A stretch of DNA of 64,000 nucleotides from positions 254,102 to 318,101 of the forward strand of contig NZ_QEKT01000001.1 of assembly GCF_003096575.1 (NCBI RefSeq), read 5' to 3'. How positions within the stretch are numbered: position 1 is the stretch's first letter; each line of letters starts with the position of its first letter. Below the pieces are notes generated by a model, which was not told the DNA's origin, searched no databases, and worked only from the letters and a program-made list of their open reading frames with translations. The stretch is from Convivina intestini (GTDB lineage: Bacteria; Bacillota; Bacilli; Lactobacillales; Lactobacillaceae). A program made the position numbers and the translations under genes. This document shows positions 19,991-27,925 of this stretch, in pieces.

Positions 19991-20022
19991 AAAGTCGCAG
20001 TTAATTAACCACGACTTTTTTT
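19991..20022. terminator. Terminator downstream of the peptide transporter gene (both orientations)
   Basis: AAAGTCG and CGACTTT arms around a palindromic GTTAATTAAC loop, T-tracts on both sides. Confidence 0.75.
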
Positions 20023-20028
20023 ATTCAA

Positions 20029-21504
20029 TCAATTCACATCTAGCATTAACTGCTTAATCTTAGGGATAAATAGCGCTAGGATAACAGCTAGTAGGACACA
20101 TAATCCACCAAAACTACTAAAGTAAGCAACCTCATGTTGTGGACTGTACAGTTTAACAAACTGGGCATTTAGGGCTGAACCAGCGGTACTGCTCAAAAAC
20201 CACATGGCCATCATTTGTGCCATGAAGGCTTTAGGTGCCAGTTTTGTTGTCACTGACAAGCCAACTGGAGAAATCAGCATCTCGCCGATAATGACCAAAG
20301 CCCATGAGCCAATTAACCACAATGGTGATACTTTGACGGCGGTACCATATAAAGTCCCTGGCAGGGCCATTAACAAAAATGACAAGCCCGCAAAAACCAA
20401 TCCCACCGAAAATTTAGTCGGCGTTGAGGGCTGTTTTTTACCCCAACGTTGCCACAAAATGGCAAAGGGCGCACTATAAAGCATAATAAACAAAGGATTT
20501 AAGGATTGAAACATCGCCGGTGTCACCAGGCTAAAAGTATGACTATAATCAATTCGATCAGCTGCAAAGGTTGCTAAAATAATTGACCCCTGCTCTTCAA
20601 TCGCCCAAAAGAGCGTCGCCGCAATGAACAGCGGAATGTAGGCAATTACTCGGGACCGCTCAATTTTGGATACCTTAGCACTAGTAATCATCCAAACAAA
20701 ATACGAAATTGGTAGCAAGACGCTAACCAAGGTTAATAAATTAATAAAATCAGTAATTGAATCCATCTTATTGACAATCATCAAGACGACAACCATAATC
20801 GTCACAGCCACACCAGCACTAATTTTTAGCGCCAAGGGCTTAACCTCTTCAGGTTTCACTGGATCAGGAGCAATATCTGATATCTGAGCTAAATTCTTGT
20901 GCCCCAAAACTAGTTGCACCAATCCAACAAACATACCAATTGCTGCTAATGAAAAGGCCAAATGGAAACCATATTGATTTTGCGTCCAGCCGACCAAAAT
21001 TGGTGCGATAAAAGCCCCTAGATTAATCCCGAAGACAAAAATTGAAAAACCAGCATCACGCCGCGAATCATCTTTAGCATACAAAGAACCAACCATCGAA
21101 GAAACGTTCGGTTTTAACAAGCCCGTTCCGGCAATAATGAAAATCATCGAGCCAAATAATCCTAGAGCTCCAGCCGGTAATGATAGGCAAATATGCCCCA
21201 CCATAATGGCCACGCCACCAATTAGTACCGTTCGATACTCACCCAAAAAGCGATCAGCAATAAAGCCTCCGGCAACTGAGGAAAGATAAACTAACGAGGC
21301 ATAAATGGCCATGATCGAAGCAGCCGTTGGTTTATCAATCGCTAATTGGCCCGTATCCATCAAATGCCAGAGGTAAAAGAGCAAAATTGCCCGCATACCG
21401 TAGTAACTAAAACGCTCCCACATTTCAGTTTGAAATAAATTCTTTAATCCCCAAGGCTGTCCTAGAAAGGTTTTCTGATTTACTTCTGTTCGCTGCTCAT
21501 TCAT
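20029..21504 (-). CDS. dtpT: Di/tripeptide:proton symporter (POT family)
   Basis: A 491-residue, about 14-helix transporter that imports di- and tripeptides with protons. The family signature [19 protein letters not shown] (ExxERFxYYG) is near the N-terminus, followed by [19 protein letters not shown] in the loop between helices 2 and 3. Start 21504 (MNEQRTEV) lies eight bases after GGAG; the ATG at 21510 is too close. Monocistronic with a terminator. It probably feeds amino-acid nutrition in this peptide-dependent organism. Confidence 0.93.
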   Translation of the reverse strand: MNEQRTEVNQKTFLGQPWGLKNLFQTEMWERFSYYGMRAILLFYLWHLMDTGQLAIDKPTAASIMAIYASLVYLSSVAGGFIADRFLGEYRTVLIGGVAIMVGHICLSLPAGALGLFGSMIFIIAGTGLLKPNVSSMVGSLYAKDDSRRDAGFSIFVFGINLGAFIAPILVGWTQNQYGFHLAFSLAAIGMFVGLVQLVLGHKNLAQISDIAPDPVKPEEVKPLALKISAGVAVTIMVVVLMIVNKMDSITDFINLLTLVSVLLPISYFVWMITSAKVSKIERSRVIAYIPLFIAATLFWAIEEQGSIILATFAADRIDYSHTFSLVTPAMFQSLNPLFIMLYSAPFAILWQRWGKKQPSTPTKFSVGLVFAGLSFLLMALPGTLYGTAVKVSPLWLIGSWALVIIGEMLISPVGLSVTTKLAPKAFMAQMMAMWFLSSTAGSALNAQFVKLYSPQHEVAYFSSFGGLCVLLAVILALFIPKIKQLMLDVN

Positions 21505-21605
21505 AATCATATCTCCACAATGTTAAATTATCTAATAATTATACTCGTAATTCACACATAAAGTTAATCATTTTATCAGATTGGTCTAGTCTTATTTTTA
21601 GATAA

Positions 21606-21637
21606 AAAGAGACCCTAAAACTTCATTCAGGGTCTCT
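21606..21637 (-). terminator. Intrinsic terminator after the Nudix gene
   Basis: Minus strand AGAGACCCT/AGGGTCTCT stem followed by TTTTTATC. Confidence 0.88.
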
Positions 21638-21643
21638 CAACGT

Positions 21644-22168
21644 TTATACTAATTTTAAATAGAGTAAGGCCAAATGAGATGCAGCCCCATCGGTTCGCGT
21701 TAGGGCATCATCAATGCTAACCCACTTTTGATCACGGATATCTTCATCATGATCAAAGTGCCGATCCACCAGTTGATAATGTCCGTCAACCAAATGGGCT
21801 AGGTAGATATTGCTAAATTCAGATAGGATGCCGTTAGACAAACTTACTCGGTCAACACTATGCAAAAATTCTGATTCAATTAAATAACCAGTTTCTTCGG
21901 CTAATTCTCGTTGAGCCGTAACGGCAGGCGCTTCTTGACTATTCACCCGACCAGCCGGTAAGGACCAAGAAAAACTGGCAATCGGCGCTCGGAATTCATT
22001 TACAATTAGCACTTGCCGAGCTTCATTAATTAAGGCGATAGTAATTGAATCACTAGTAATAATACTCTGTCGTTTAATTGGTTCGCGCTGATTTTCTAAA
22101 TCAATGACTTGGTCCTTAACTTCAAAGACTGCTCCTTGATAAACAGTTTTATCCTTTAAAATTCGCAT
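21644..22168 (-). CDS. Nudix hydrolase (ADP-ribose pyrophosphatase-like)
   Basis: A 174-residue cytosolic hydrolase with a complete Nudix box: G-R-V-N-S-Q-E, seven residues, then RELAEETGY, giving GX5EX7REUXEEXGU. The flanking SLPAGRVN and the length are like ADP-ribose/ADP-sugar pyrophosphatases. It starts 12 bp after the end of the pnuC reading frame and should be cotranscribed with it, consistent with a role in pyridine-nucleotide turnover, though this is context only. Confidence 0.88.
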   Translation of the reverse strand: MRILKDKTVYQGAVFEVKDQVIDLENQREPIKRQSIITSDSITIALINEARQVLIVNEFRAPIASFSWSLPAGRVNSQEAPAVTAQRELAEETGYLIESEFLHSVDRVSLSNGILSEFSNIYLAHLVDGHYQLVDRHFDHDEDIRDQKWVSIDDALTRTDGAASHLALLYLKLV

Positions 22169-22180
22169 CGTTTCCCTCTG

Positions 22181-22945
22181 TTAGTTAGCTAGCTTTGATT
22201 TTTCATTGACTGAAGATTGTAAATGCTTTTGACTGAGCCAGGAAATCCCCGCTACCACTGAGTTAATAATGTAGTAGACATATTTCGCCACATTAGCCCA
22301 ATTTTTAAGGGTAATTGCTTTGCCCAATTGTGCCAAATTATAAATGGCCCAAAACGACCATTGCGATGGTAATTTAAGTACATTTAAAACATTAGCCACT
22401 AATGATAATGAAAAGGTGACTGAAGCAAAATAGTACAAAAGATTTAACGGTCAATGAGCCAACCATACATAGGCGATCCAATTTAAGCCAAAACCCGTCA
22501 CAAAGGCTGCTAAAATCAAGCCAAACAAGAAGGCACCAAAATTTTTTCGATGGCCAAAGCTTCCCTGATACTTCTTAGCCCAATTCTGGCCCGCCTGCCA
22601 ATTAAGGTAAACAGAGACTGGATAGGTAATAATCGCACCAACATTTCCTAAAAGAAAATCAATTAACCCGGAAAAAATAGTGTTAATCCAACCCACCAGG
22701 TTACCAGTATTATTAACCTTGGCAACCAGCCGGGTCGACATAACTGAAGCAATTGATGAACAAGTTGAAACAATCCCGATTAGTGGGAGCTGATACCACC
22801 AGGCTGTTTGCCCTTTAAAAACCCAGGAAGCACTGAGTGGCGTGCGATAGTAGCCCATCACCCCAACTGTTGTTAGGATAATCAAAATTCCAACCAAGTC
22901 GAACCATTTTGACTCGGCAATTCGCTTAAATTTCGTGTTATACAT
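22181..22945 (-). pseudogene. pnuC: pnuC-type nicotinamide riboside transporter interrupted by an in-frame TGA
   Basis: The first segment (22451-22945, 164 residues, starting MYNTKFKRIAESKW) and the second (hydrophobic residues from 22450 to 22181, including YNLAQLGKAITLKNWANV) lie in the same reading frame. They are separated by a single TGA at 22451-22453, giving a PnuC-like membrane protein of about 254 residues, the normal family length. The junction reads ...YVWLAH-stop-PLNLLYYFA. PnuC imports nicotinamide riboside for NAD salvage. The gene may be inactivated, read through, or carry a sequencing error; the downstream part otherwise shows no decay. A structured leader precedes it and a Nudix gene follows. 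Confidence 0.78.
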
Positions 22946-23035
22946 GATTTTCTCCTTATTGTTTTTATCGTCCCGTGTTCGGAAGCAACGGACGGTATTG
23001 AGGGGATTTTCCCTTCAAAATCATTAGTGTTTATT
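22946..23035 (-). promoter_or_regulatory. Structured 5' leader of pnuC (candidate riboswitch)
   Basis: After TATAAT (minus strand, near 23034-23039) the leader contains a GGGAAAATCCC hairpin and then CGTCCGT...ACGGGACG, a stem with one bulged G and a GTT/AAC inner closing pair, ending shortly before AAGGAG. pnuC genes in Lactobacillales can be controlled by small NAD-related riboswitches. I could not match a known consensus by eye. Confidence 0.4.
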
Positions 23036-23079
23036 ATAGCTAAAAATTAAGACGATGCAGTATTAATTTTTAAGAAAAT

Positions 23080-23119
23080 AAAAATAGGAAAACTAGCACA
23101 CCTAGTCTCCCTATTTTTT
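23080..23119. terminator. Terminator after the DUF805 gene
   Basis: AAAATAGG...CTAG paired with CTAG...CCTATTTT, with T-tracts on both strands. Confidence 0.75.
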
Positions 23120-23483
23120 ACTGCCAGCGATTACGCTTGGATGAGAACAAGAACAATATAATCAACCAAATTTCACCAAAAATTGGTAAGAATTGAATGA
23201 AAATCCACCAGCCAGAATGATCAGAATCGTGCAAACGACGGACCATTACCGATAAGTTACCCAACCAAACTACTAGGGCAATTACCTTGGCGACTAAATT
23301 GACACTTAAATCAGTCAAATTATAGATGGTTTCAATGGAGTGACCAGAGGTCTTCGTGACAATACTGATTAAAAGACCACCGAGGAAATAGTTAATAATG
23401 GTAGGCCACCAGAAATCACTCCGGGATGCAGTGCCCGAAAAGTTCAAAATATTCTGCCAAAATCTCCGATATGATTCAATCAA
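23118..23483 (-). CDS. DUF805 family membrane protein
   Basis: A 121-residue protein with four predicted membrane helices. Signature parts are the N-terminal FSGTASRSDFWW and the conserved VRRLHDSDHSGWWIFIQFLP typical of DUF805. The function of the family is unknown. It is followed by a terminator and is divergent from the small exported protein gene at 23.7 kb. Confidence 0.85.
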   Translation of the reverse strand: MIESYRRFWQNILNFSGTASRSDFWWPTIINYFLGGLLISIVTKTSGHSIETIYNLTDLSVNLVAKVIALVVWLGNLSVMVRRLHDSDHSGWWIFIQFLPIFGEIWLIILFLFSSKRNRWQ

Positions 23484-23709
23484 AAGAAGGCTCCTTTGTC
23501 AGCTTTTAACGTCGATCATGTTTGGACGTATCATGTAAATTTTTTGAAAGTTTTTAGCTGGCATTCCCCATAAATACATAATTAAAAAGGTTAAAATGAG
23601 AATCTATTAATTTTGATTTCATGTCCTTTTGAATCATTGTAAAATGGAAATATCGCCAATTGCGAGTAACTCTAGCAAAATGATACTACAAGTACCTATC
23701 AAAAATTAT

Positions 23710-24108
23710 ATGAAATATAAAAACAAATATTTTTTCAAAATCATCTTAATATTAATTGCTCTAATAACCATTATTCTAACGGGACTTTTTGTTCATTCTA
23801 CTGAGCCCAAGCAGGCTAAATATCAACCCGATACCGGTCGTTATGAAAACCAAATCGTCACAAATGTTGCTGATACTTTTCAGGATATTGACAGCATTAC
23901 CTTTAAGAACTATAAAATTTCAGCTATGAATCCCAGTCTAATTGAAGTCACGATTGCCATCAATGACGAGCAAACGCCCGAACGACTATTGACCTACTCG
24001 ATTGTCCCCTATGACGAGCAACCCCATTTAACCAAGTACCAACAATTACCCACTAACAAAGGTAAAAGCAATCGGGATCGAATCAAAGTTCAAAATACTT
24101 TTGAATAA
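23710..24108 (+). CDS. Small membrane-anchored protein of unknown function
   Basis: A 132-residue protein with an N-terminal membrane helix (KYFFKIILILIALITIILTG) and a hydrophilic domain predicted outside the cell. No family is recognised. The start is uncertain: ATG 23710 places the helix at the N-terminus in the usual way. The frame stays open upstream to a TTG at 23629, with further ATGs at 23647 and 23680, and none has a convincing ribosome binding site. It converges with the phosphatase-fold gene. Confidence 0.55.
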   Translation: MKYKNKYFFKIILILIALITIILTGLFVHSTEPKQAKYQPDTGRYENQIVTNVADTFQDIDSITFKNYKISAMNPSLIEVTIAINDEQTPERLLTYSIVPYDEQPHLTKYQQLPTNKGKSNRDRIKVQNTFE

Positions 24109-24125
24109 AAAGCGTGCATTCATTT

Positions 24126-25145
24126 TTATTCCAGAGTAAATTCTAATTTAACTGGATTATGATCAGCATACCGGAAATCCGTATCAATGTCAGTCGCCGT
24201 TGCTTTAACGTTATTGGAAACAAAGAAGCCATCACAAATCGTCATATAGTTAACCTTGGGATCATACTTCATTTCAGCGCCACGAACGGTTGGTACCGTT
24301 TCGCGGTTTTGTGCTTTAACCATGGTAATGCCTTCTGGTAACATGCTCTGATCAATATCTGAAACCCATTCGGGACGTTTTTCACCGTTAGCAAAATGCA
24401 TAATCATATCTTGACCAAGGGCAAAATTGAAATCACCACCCACAATCACATAATTACCAGCTTGATACTCTTTTTCCATGATGCCATTTAATAGCTTCAT
24501 CTGAGCCTTACGCATTTTGCCACCCTTATCATAGGCCGACATATGACTGTTGATCATGACCAAATCTTTTCCATCTTTAACTGGCATGCGCATTACGGAA
24601 AAACAGCGATCTAAATCAACAAACTTTGAAATAAATGAACTGCTAACCGGATACTTACGTCGCTCAGCATTATCAATTTGATAACGGCTCAGGCTAAGTA
24701 AACCAGAATTGGCAATCCCATGGGGATCGTATATTGGTACCGCAATAAAGGCGGTATGGAAGTTCACCGCAAAAGTACTGGCATAATGATTAAATGCCTG
24801 TTCCAACATGCTGACCTGGGGGACATGCTTACTACGAGTTGAATTTGTATCAATCTCCTGGAAAAACATGAAATCTGCATTTTGCGCCTTCATGGTATCA
24901 ATAACACCATTGGTCGAATCTAAGACCGCCTGCTTAGAAATAGCGGTTCCTCGATGTCCCTTGACTTTGGTACCATCTTTTAACTCACCTGTATCCATGA
25001 AGAAATCAAAATCATGATTATAGGCACCAAAGCCAACATTATAAGTTGTAGCCGTATACTGTTTTCCTAGTTGTAGCTGGCTACTTTGATTGTTATGAAC
25101 CGTTAACTGTTTATGATCGGCAATTCGATAGTAATTAGCCTGCAT
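24126..25145 (-). CDS. Endonuclease/exonuclease/phosphatase-fold protein, detached from its membrane anchor by a frameshift
   Basis: A 339-codon frame with the EEP fold: TYNVGFG near the N-terminus, FFQEIDTNSTRS (metal-binding Glu), NSHMSAYDKGG, GGDFNFALG and the closing RYADHNPVKLEF (Asp-His pair). Relatives are Mg-dependent phosphoesterases. An ATG with AAAGGA at 25228 begins an N-terminal helix (MKILKKIGIGIGALVALLII) that runs out of frame into this ORF. One missing base near 25147-25151 would restore a single 367-residue membrane-anchored protein. The internal ATG at 25145 has no ribosome binding site, so as written the domain may not be made. Confidence 0.8.
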   Translation of the reverse strand: MQANYYRIADHKQLTVHNNQSSQLQLGKQYTATTYNVGFGAYNHDFDFFMDTGELKDGTKVKGHRGTAISKQAVLDSTNGVIDTMKAQNADFMFFQEIDTNSTRSKHVPQVSMLEQAFNHYASTFAVNFHTAFIAVPIYDPHGIANSGLLSLSRYQIDNAERRKYPVSSSFISKFVDLDRCFSVMRMPVKDGKDLVMINSHMSAYDKGGKMRKAQMKLLNGIMEKEYQAGNYVIVGGDFNFALGQDMIMHFANGEKRPEWVSDIDQSMLPEGITMVKAQNRETVPTVRGAEMKYDPKVNYMTICDGFFVSNNVKATATDIDTDFRYADHNPVKLEFTLE

Positions 25146-25228
25146 ATAGCAGCCATAAGCAAAATAAGAATAATCAATAGAGCTACTAAAGCCCCTATAC
25201 CAATTCCTATTTTCTTTAAGATTTTCAT
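25146..25228 (-). other. Out-of-frame N-terminal membrane anchor of the EEP protein
   Basis: ATG at 25228, preceded by GAAAGGAAACTGCATA, encodes a signal-anchor helix ending LILLMAA. One additional base in GCTGC-TATATG would fuse it to the 24126-25145 frame (LLMAAYMQANYYRIADHK). Confidence 0.7.
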
Positions 25229-25344
25229 TATGCAGTTTCCTTTCTAGTAAAACATAACAATATTAAACCAAAATCAAAGATAAACCAATTAAAATATCAT
25301 AAGAGCAACTATTTAACATTAAATTTATATTTTTTATCAAATAA

Positions 25345-25378
25345 AAAGCCCGGCATTCACTACCGAACCGCTTATTTA
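25345..25378 (-). terminator. Terminator after the P-type ATPase gene
   Basis: Minus strand AAGC/GCTT and CGG/CCG pairing in an imperfect stem followed by TTTTTATT. Confidence 0.6.
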
Positions 25379-25397
25379 TTTTATGTGAAAAAACAAC

Positions 25398-27737
25398 TTA
25401 GCCATTTTGTTTTCTGTGTTCATTCCATAGTAAGAATCTTTGTACAGTTTTGCCAACTAACCAATAAACTGGGAAAGTCGATAAAATCAGTGGGCAGTAA
25501 ATTAACGCCAAGTGCCAATCGAAGATATTCACAAATGAGAATGGTCGATGCAAAACCGTGAAGACCACCACAGTCGCTACCGCACAGGCAGCCAACATGA
25601 AAATTTTATATGAATTGTATGGTTTTGATACCGATAACAAGACATTAAAGGAAACCACAGCAATCAGAATCGAGGACATGGTAGCAGTAGTGTTATAGTC
25701 TAACCCCATTAACTTTGAAAGTAACGTCAAAAAGAGGTTATACAAAACAACACTAATAGCTGCTGGCGCAGCCACCGACAAAGTTGAGTGCATAAAGTTA
25801 CCACTTACCCGTTGAAAATTAGGTTCCAAAGCTAAGAAGAACGATGGAATCGCAACTAAGACCGCCGAAATTGGTGTTAAATTAATTGGAATAATTGGGT
25901 AATCCAACATTAAACACAAATAGATGATGGAAAGCAAAACCGAATAAATCGTTTTAACCAAGTACATCGAAGCAACCCGCTGAATATTATTGATAACCCG
26001 ACGTCCTTCATTAAGAACCCCAGTCATTGCTTCAAAATTAGAATCTAACAAGACGAACTCAGCAATCGAACTAGCGGCTTCAGAACCACTAGCCATGGCC
26101 ACACTACAATCAGCTTGCCGTAGCGCCGGCACATCATTAACCCCATCCCCGGTCATGGCTACCGTGTGGTGTTGCTCTTGTAATGCCATAATCAAATGCT
26201 TCTTTTGCTCGGGTGTCACTCGGCCAAAAACAGTGTTTTCACGAGTTAAGGCGACAAAATCAGCATTTTCGCCAACTTTACTCATATCGACATAGCTATC
26301 AGCATTCTTAATTTTAGCTCGTTGCGCAATACTAGCAACTGTGGCTGGATTATCACCAGAAATCACTTTTAGGGTTACATCTTGATCCTTGAAAAAGGCA
26401 AAGGTATCGACGGCTCGGGGACGTAATTCATCAGTAATTAAGACCAAACCCATTAAAGTCATTGCTGGCAAAGGATGACTCAATCCCGCTGCACTTTTGG
26501 CAATTACCAAAACTCGATAACCCTGGTGAGTATAATTTTCAGCCTGCTTGGCCAACTGGTCTGGCAAACCATCTGGGAAAACAAATTCTGGGGCTCCCAG
26601 AACAAGTCCCTGACCGCCAACGACAATACCAGACCATTTATAGGCTGAATCAAAGGGAAATGAAGCTTCTACCGGTTGACTTTTAAAATCAGGTACGGCA
26701 TCTTTTAAAGCTAGCGCAGTTTCATTATCATCGTTTAGGGCATAAACAATCTGCGCAGCAGCCTGTTTAACTTGATCTTTGGTGAATGAATCAGCAGTGA
26801 TAATATCGGCCAATTTTAATTTACCACTGGTAATGGTTCCTGTTTTATCTAGACACAAAACATCTACTCGGGCCAAGGATTCAATCGCTGGCAGCGAACG
26901 AACGAGTACCCGCTTTTGCGCTAAATTCCGTGCAGAAACTGCTAAAGCTACATTGGTCAATAGGACCAATCCCTCGGGAATCATCCCTAACATGGCGGCA
27001 CTGGCACTCAAAATTGCACGGTTATAGTCTCCCCGTTTAAGCATCGAAACCATAAAGAGCGTAATTCCTAAAGGAATCAAAATATAGGTTAATACTTGGA
27101 TAATCCGATTAATCGTTTTGAGTAATTGACTATTGTTTTTCTTCTCTTTTTTAACGGAAAGCGCAATTTTAGAAACCGACGTATCTTTTCCAACCGCAGT
27201 AACTTCCATAAAAGCTTTTCCAGATAGGATAAAGGAACCTGAAAATACCTGGTCACCGTCTCCTTTTTCAATTGGAATTGATTCACCAGTTAACTGGCTT
27301 TCATCACAGCTTAAGCCATCAGTAATTGTGATTTTTCCGTCGACTGGAACCTGGTCGCCTCGGCGGAGAACAATCACATCACCTAAAACAATTTGTGATT
27401 GATCAATTTCATCTTCTTGACCATCACGGATAACCTTGGTTTTAGCTGTCGCTACTAAGGATAGCTTATCAATTTGGTGTTTACTACGTATTTCTTGGAA
27501 AGTACCGATGACAGTATTAATTACCGCAATGAACAAAAACAATAAATTACTTAAACGTCCGGTGGTAATAATTAAAATACCAATGACAAAATTGACGACG
27601 TTAAACAAGGTCAAAGTATTATCTTGAATAATCTGTCGTACTGTCCGAGTTAACGGTTTTAAAGGTAAATTATGGTGGCCTGCATCAAACTGGGCCTGTA
27701 CTTCTGCTTGGGTTAACCCCATCGGTTTTTTTGTCAT
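25398..27737 (-). CDS. Cation-translocating P-type ATPase (CtpE-like)
   Basis: A 779-residue membrane pump. It has the actuator motif LTGESIPIEKG, the phosphorylation motif DKTGTITSGKL and the hinge TGDGVNDVPALRQADCSVAM, plus two N-terminal and about six C-terminal membrane helices. The short nucleotide-binding domain and absence of heavy-metal domains place it near the CtpE group, some of which move calcium. The ion is not determined by sequence alone. GGAG lies seven bases before the ATG. Monocistronic. Confidence 0.9.
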   Translation of the reverse strand: MTKKPMGLTQAEVQAQFDAGHHNLPLKPLTRTVRQIIQDNTLTLFNVVNFVIGILIITTGRLSNLLFLFIAVINTVIGTFQEIRSKHQIDKLSLVATAKTKVIRDGQEDEIDQSQIVLGDVIVLRRGDQVPVDGKITITDGLSCDESQLTGESIPIEKGDGDQVFSGSFILSGKAFMEVTAVGKDTSVSKIALSVKKEKKNNSQLLKTINRIIQVLTYILIPLGITLFMVSMLKRGDYNRAILSASAAMLGMIPEGLVLLTNVALAVSARNLAQKRVLVRSLPAIESLARVDVLCLDKTGTITSGKLKLADIITADSFTKDQVKQAAAQIVYALNDDNETALALKDAVPDFKSQPVEASFPFDSAYKWSGIVVGGQGLVLGAPEFVFPDGLPDQLAKQAENYTHQGYRVLVIAKSAAGLSHPLPAMTLMGLVLITDELRPRAVDTFAFFKDQDVTLKVISGDNPATVASIAQRAKIKNADSYVDMSKVGENADFVALTRENTVFGRVTPEQKKHLIMALQEQHHTVAMTGDGVNDVPALRQADCSVAMASGSEAASSIAEFVLLDSNFEAMTGVLNEGRRVINNIQRVASMYLVKTIYSVLLSIIYLCLMLDYPIIPINLTPISAVLVAIPSFFLALEPNFQRVSGNFMHSTLSVAAPAAISVVLYNLFLTLLSKLMGLDYNTTATMSSILIAVVSFNVLLSVSKPYNSYKIFMLAACAVATVVVFTVLHRPFSFVNIFDWHLALIYCPLILSTFPVYWLVGKTVQRFLLWNEHRKQNG

Positions 27738-27896
27738 TAGTTCTCCATTGCGTCAGGTCAATCAAATCCTGTGATATGACTGATACCATAACGATTAAAT
27801 TATTAATTTACATATGGTTTTATTCTACTAAATTTCATCTTTAAAATCAGGTATTTTACTCAAATAACTTAGAAACTTATGAGTTTATTTTCATAA

Positions 27897-27918
27897 TAAA
27901 AAACCCTAAAAGGGTTTC
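27897..27918 (-). terminator. Intrinsic terminator after the GH25 gene
   Basis: Minus strand AAACCCTTTTAGGGTTT followed by TTTATT. Confidence 0.8.
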
Positions 27919-27925
27919 TTAAAAT

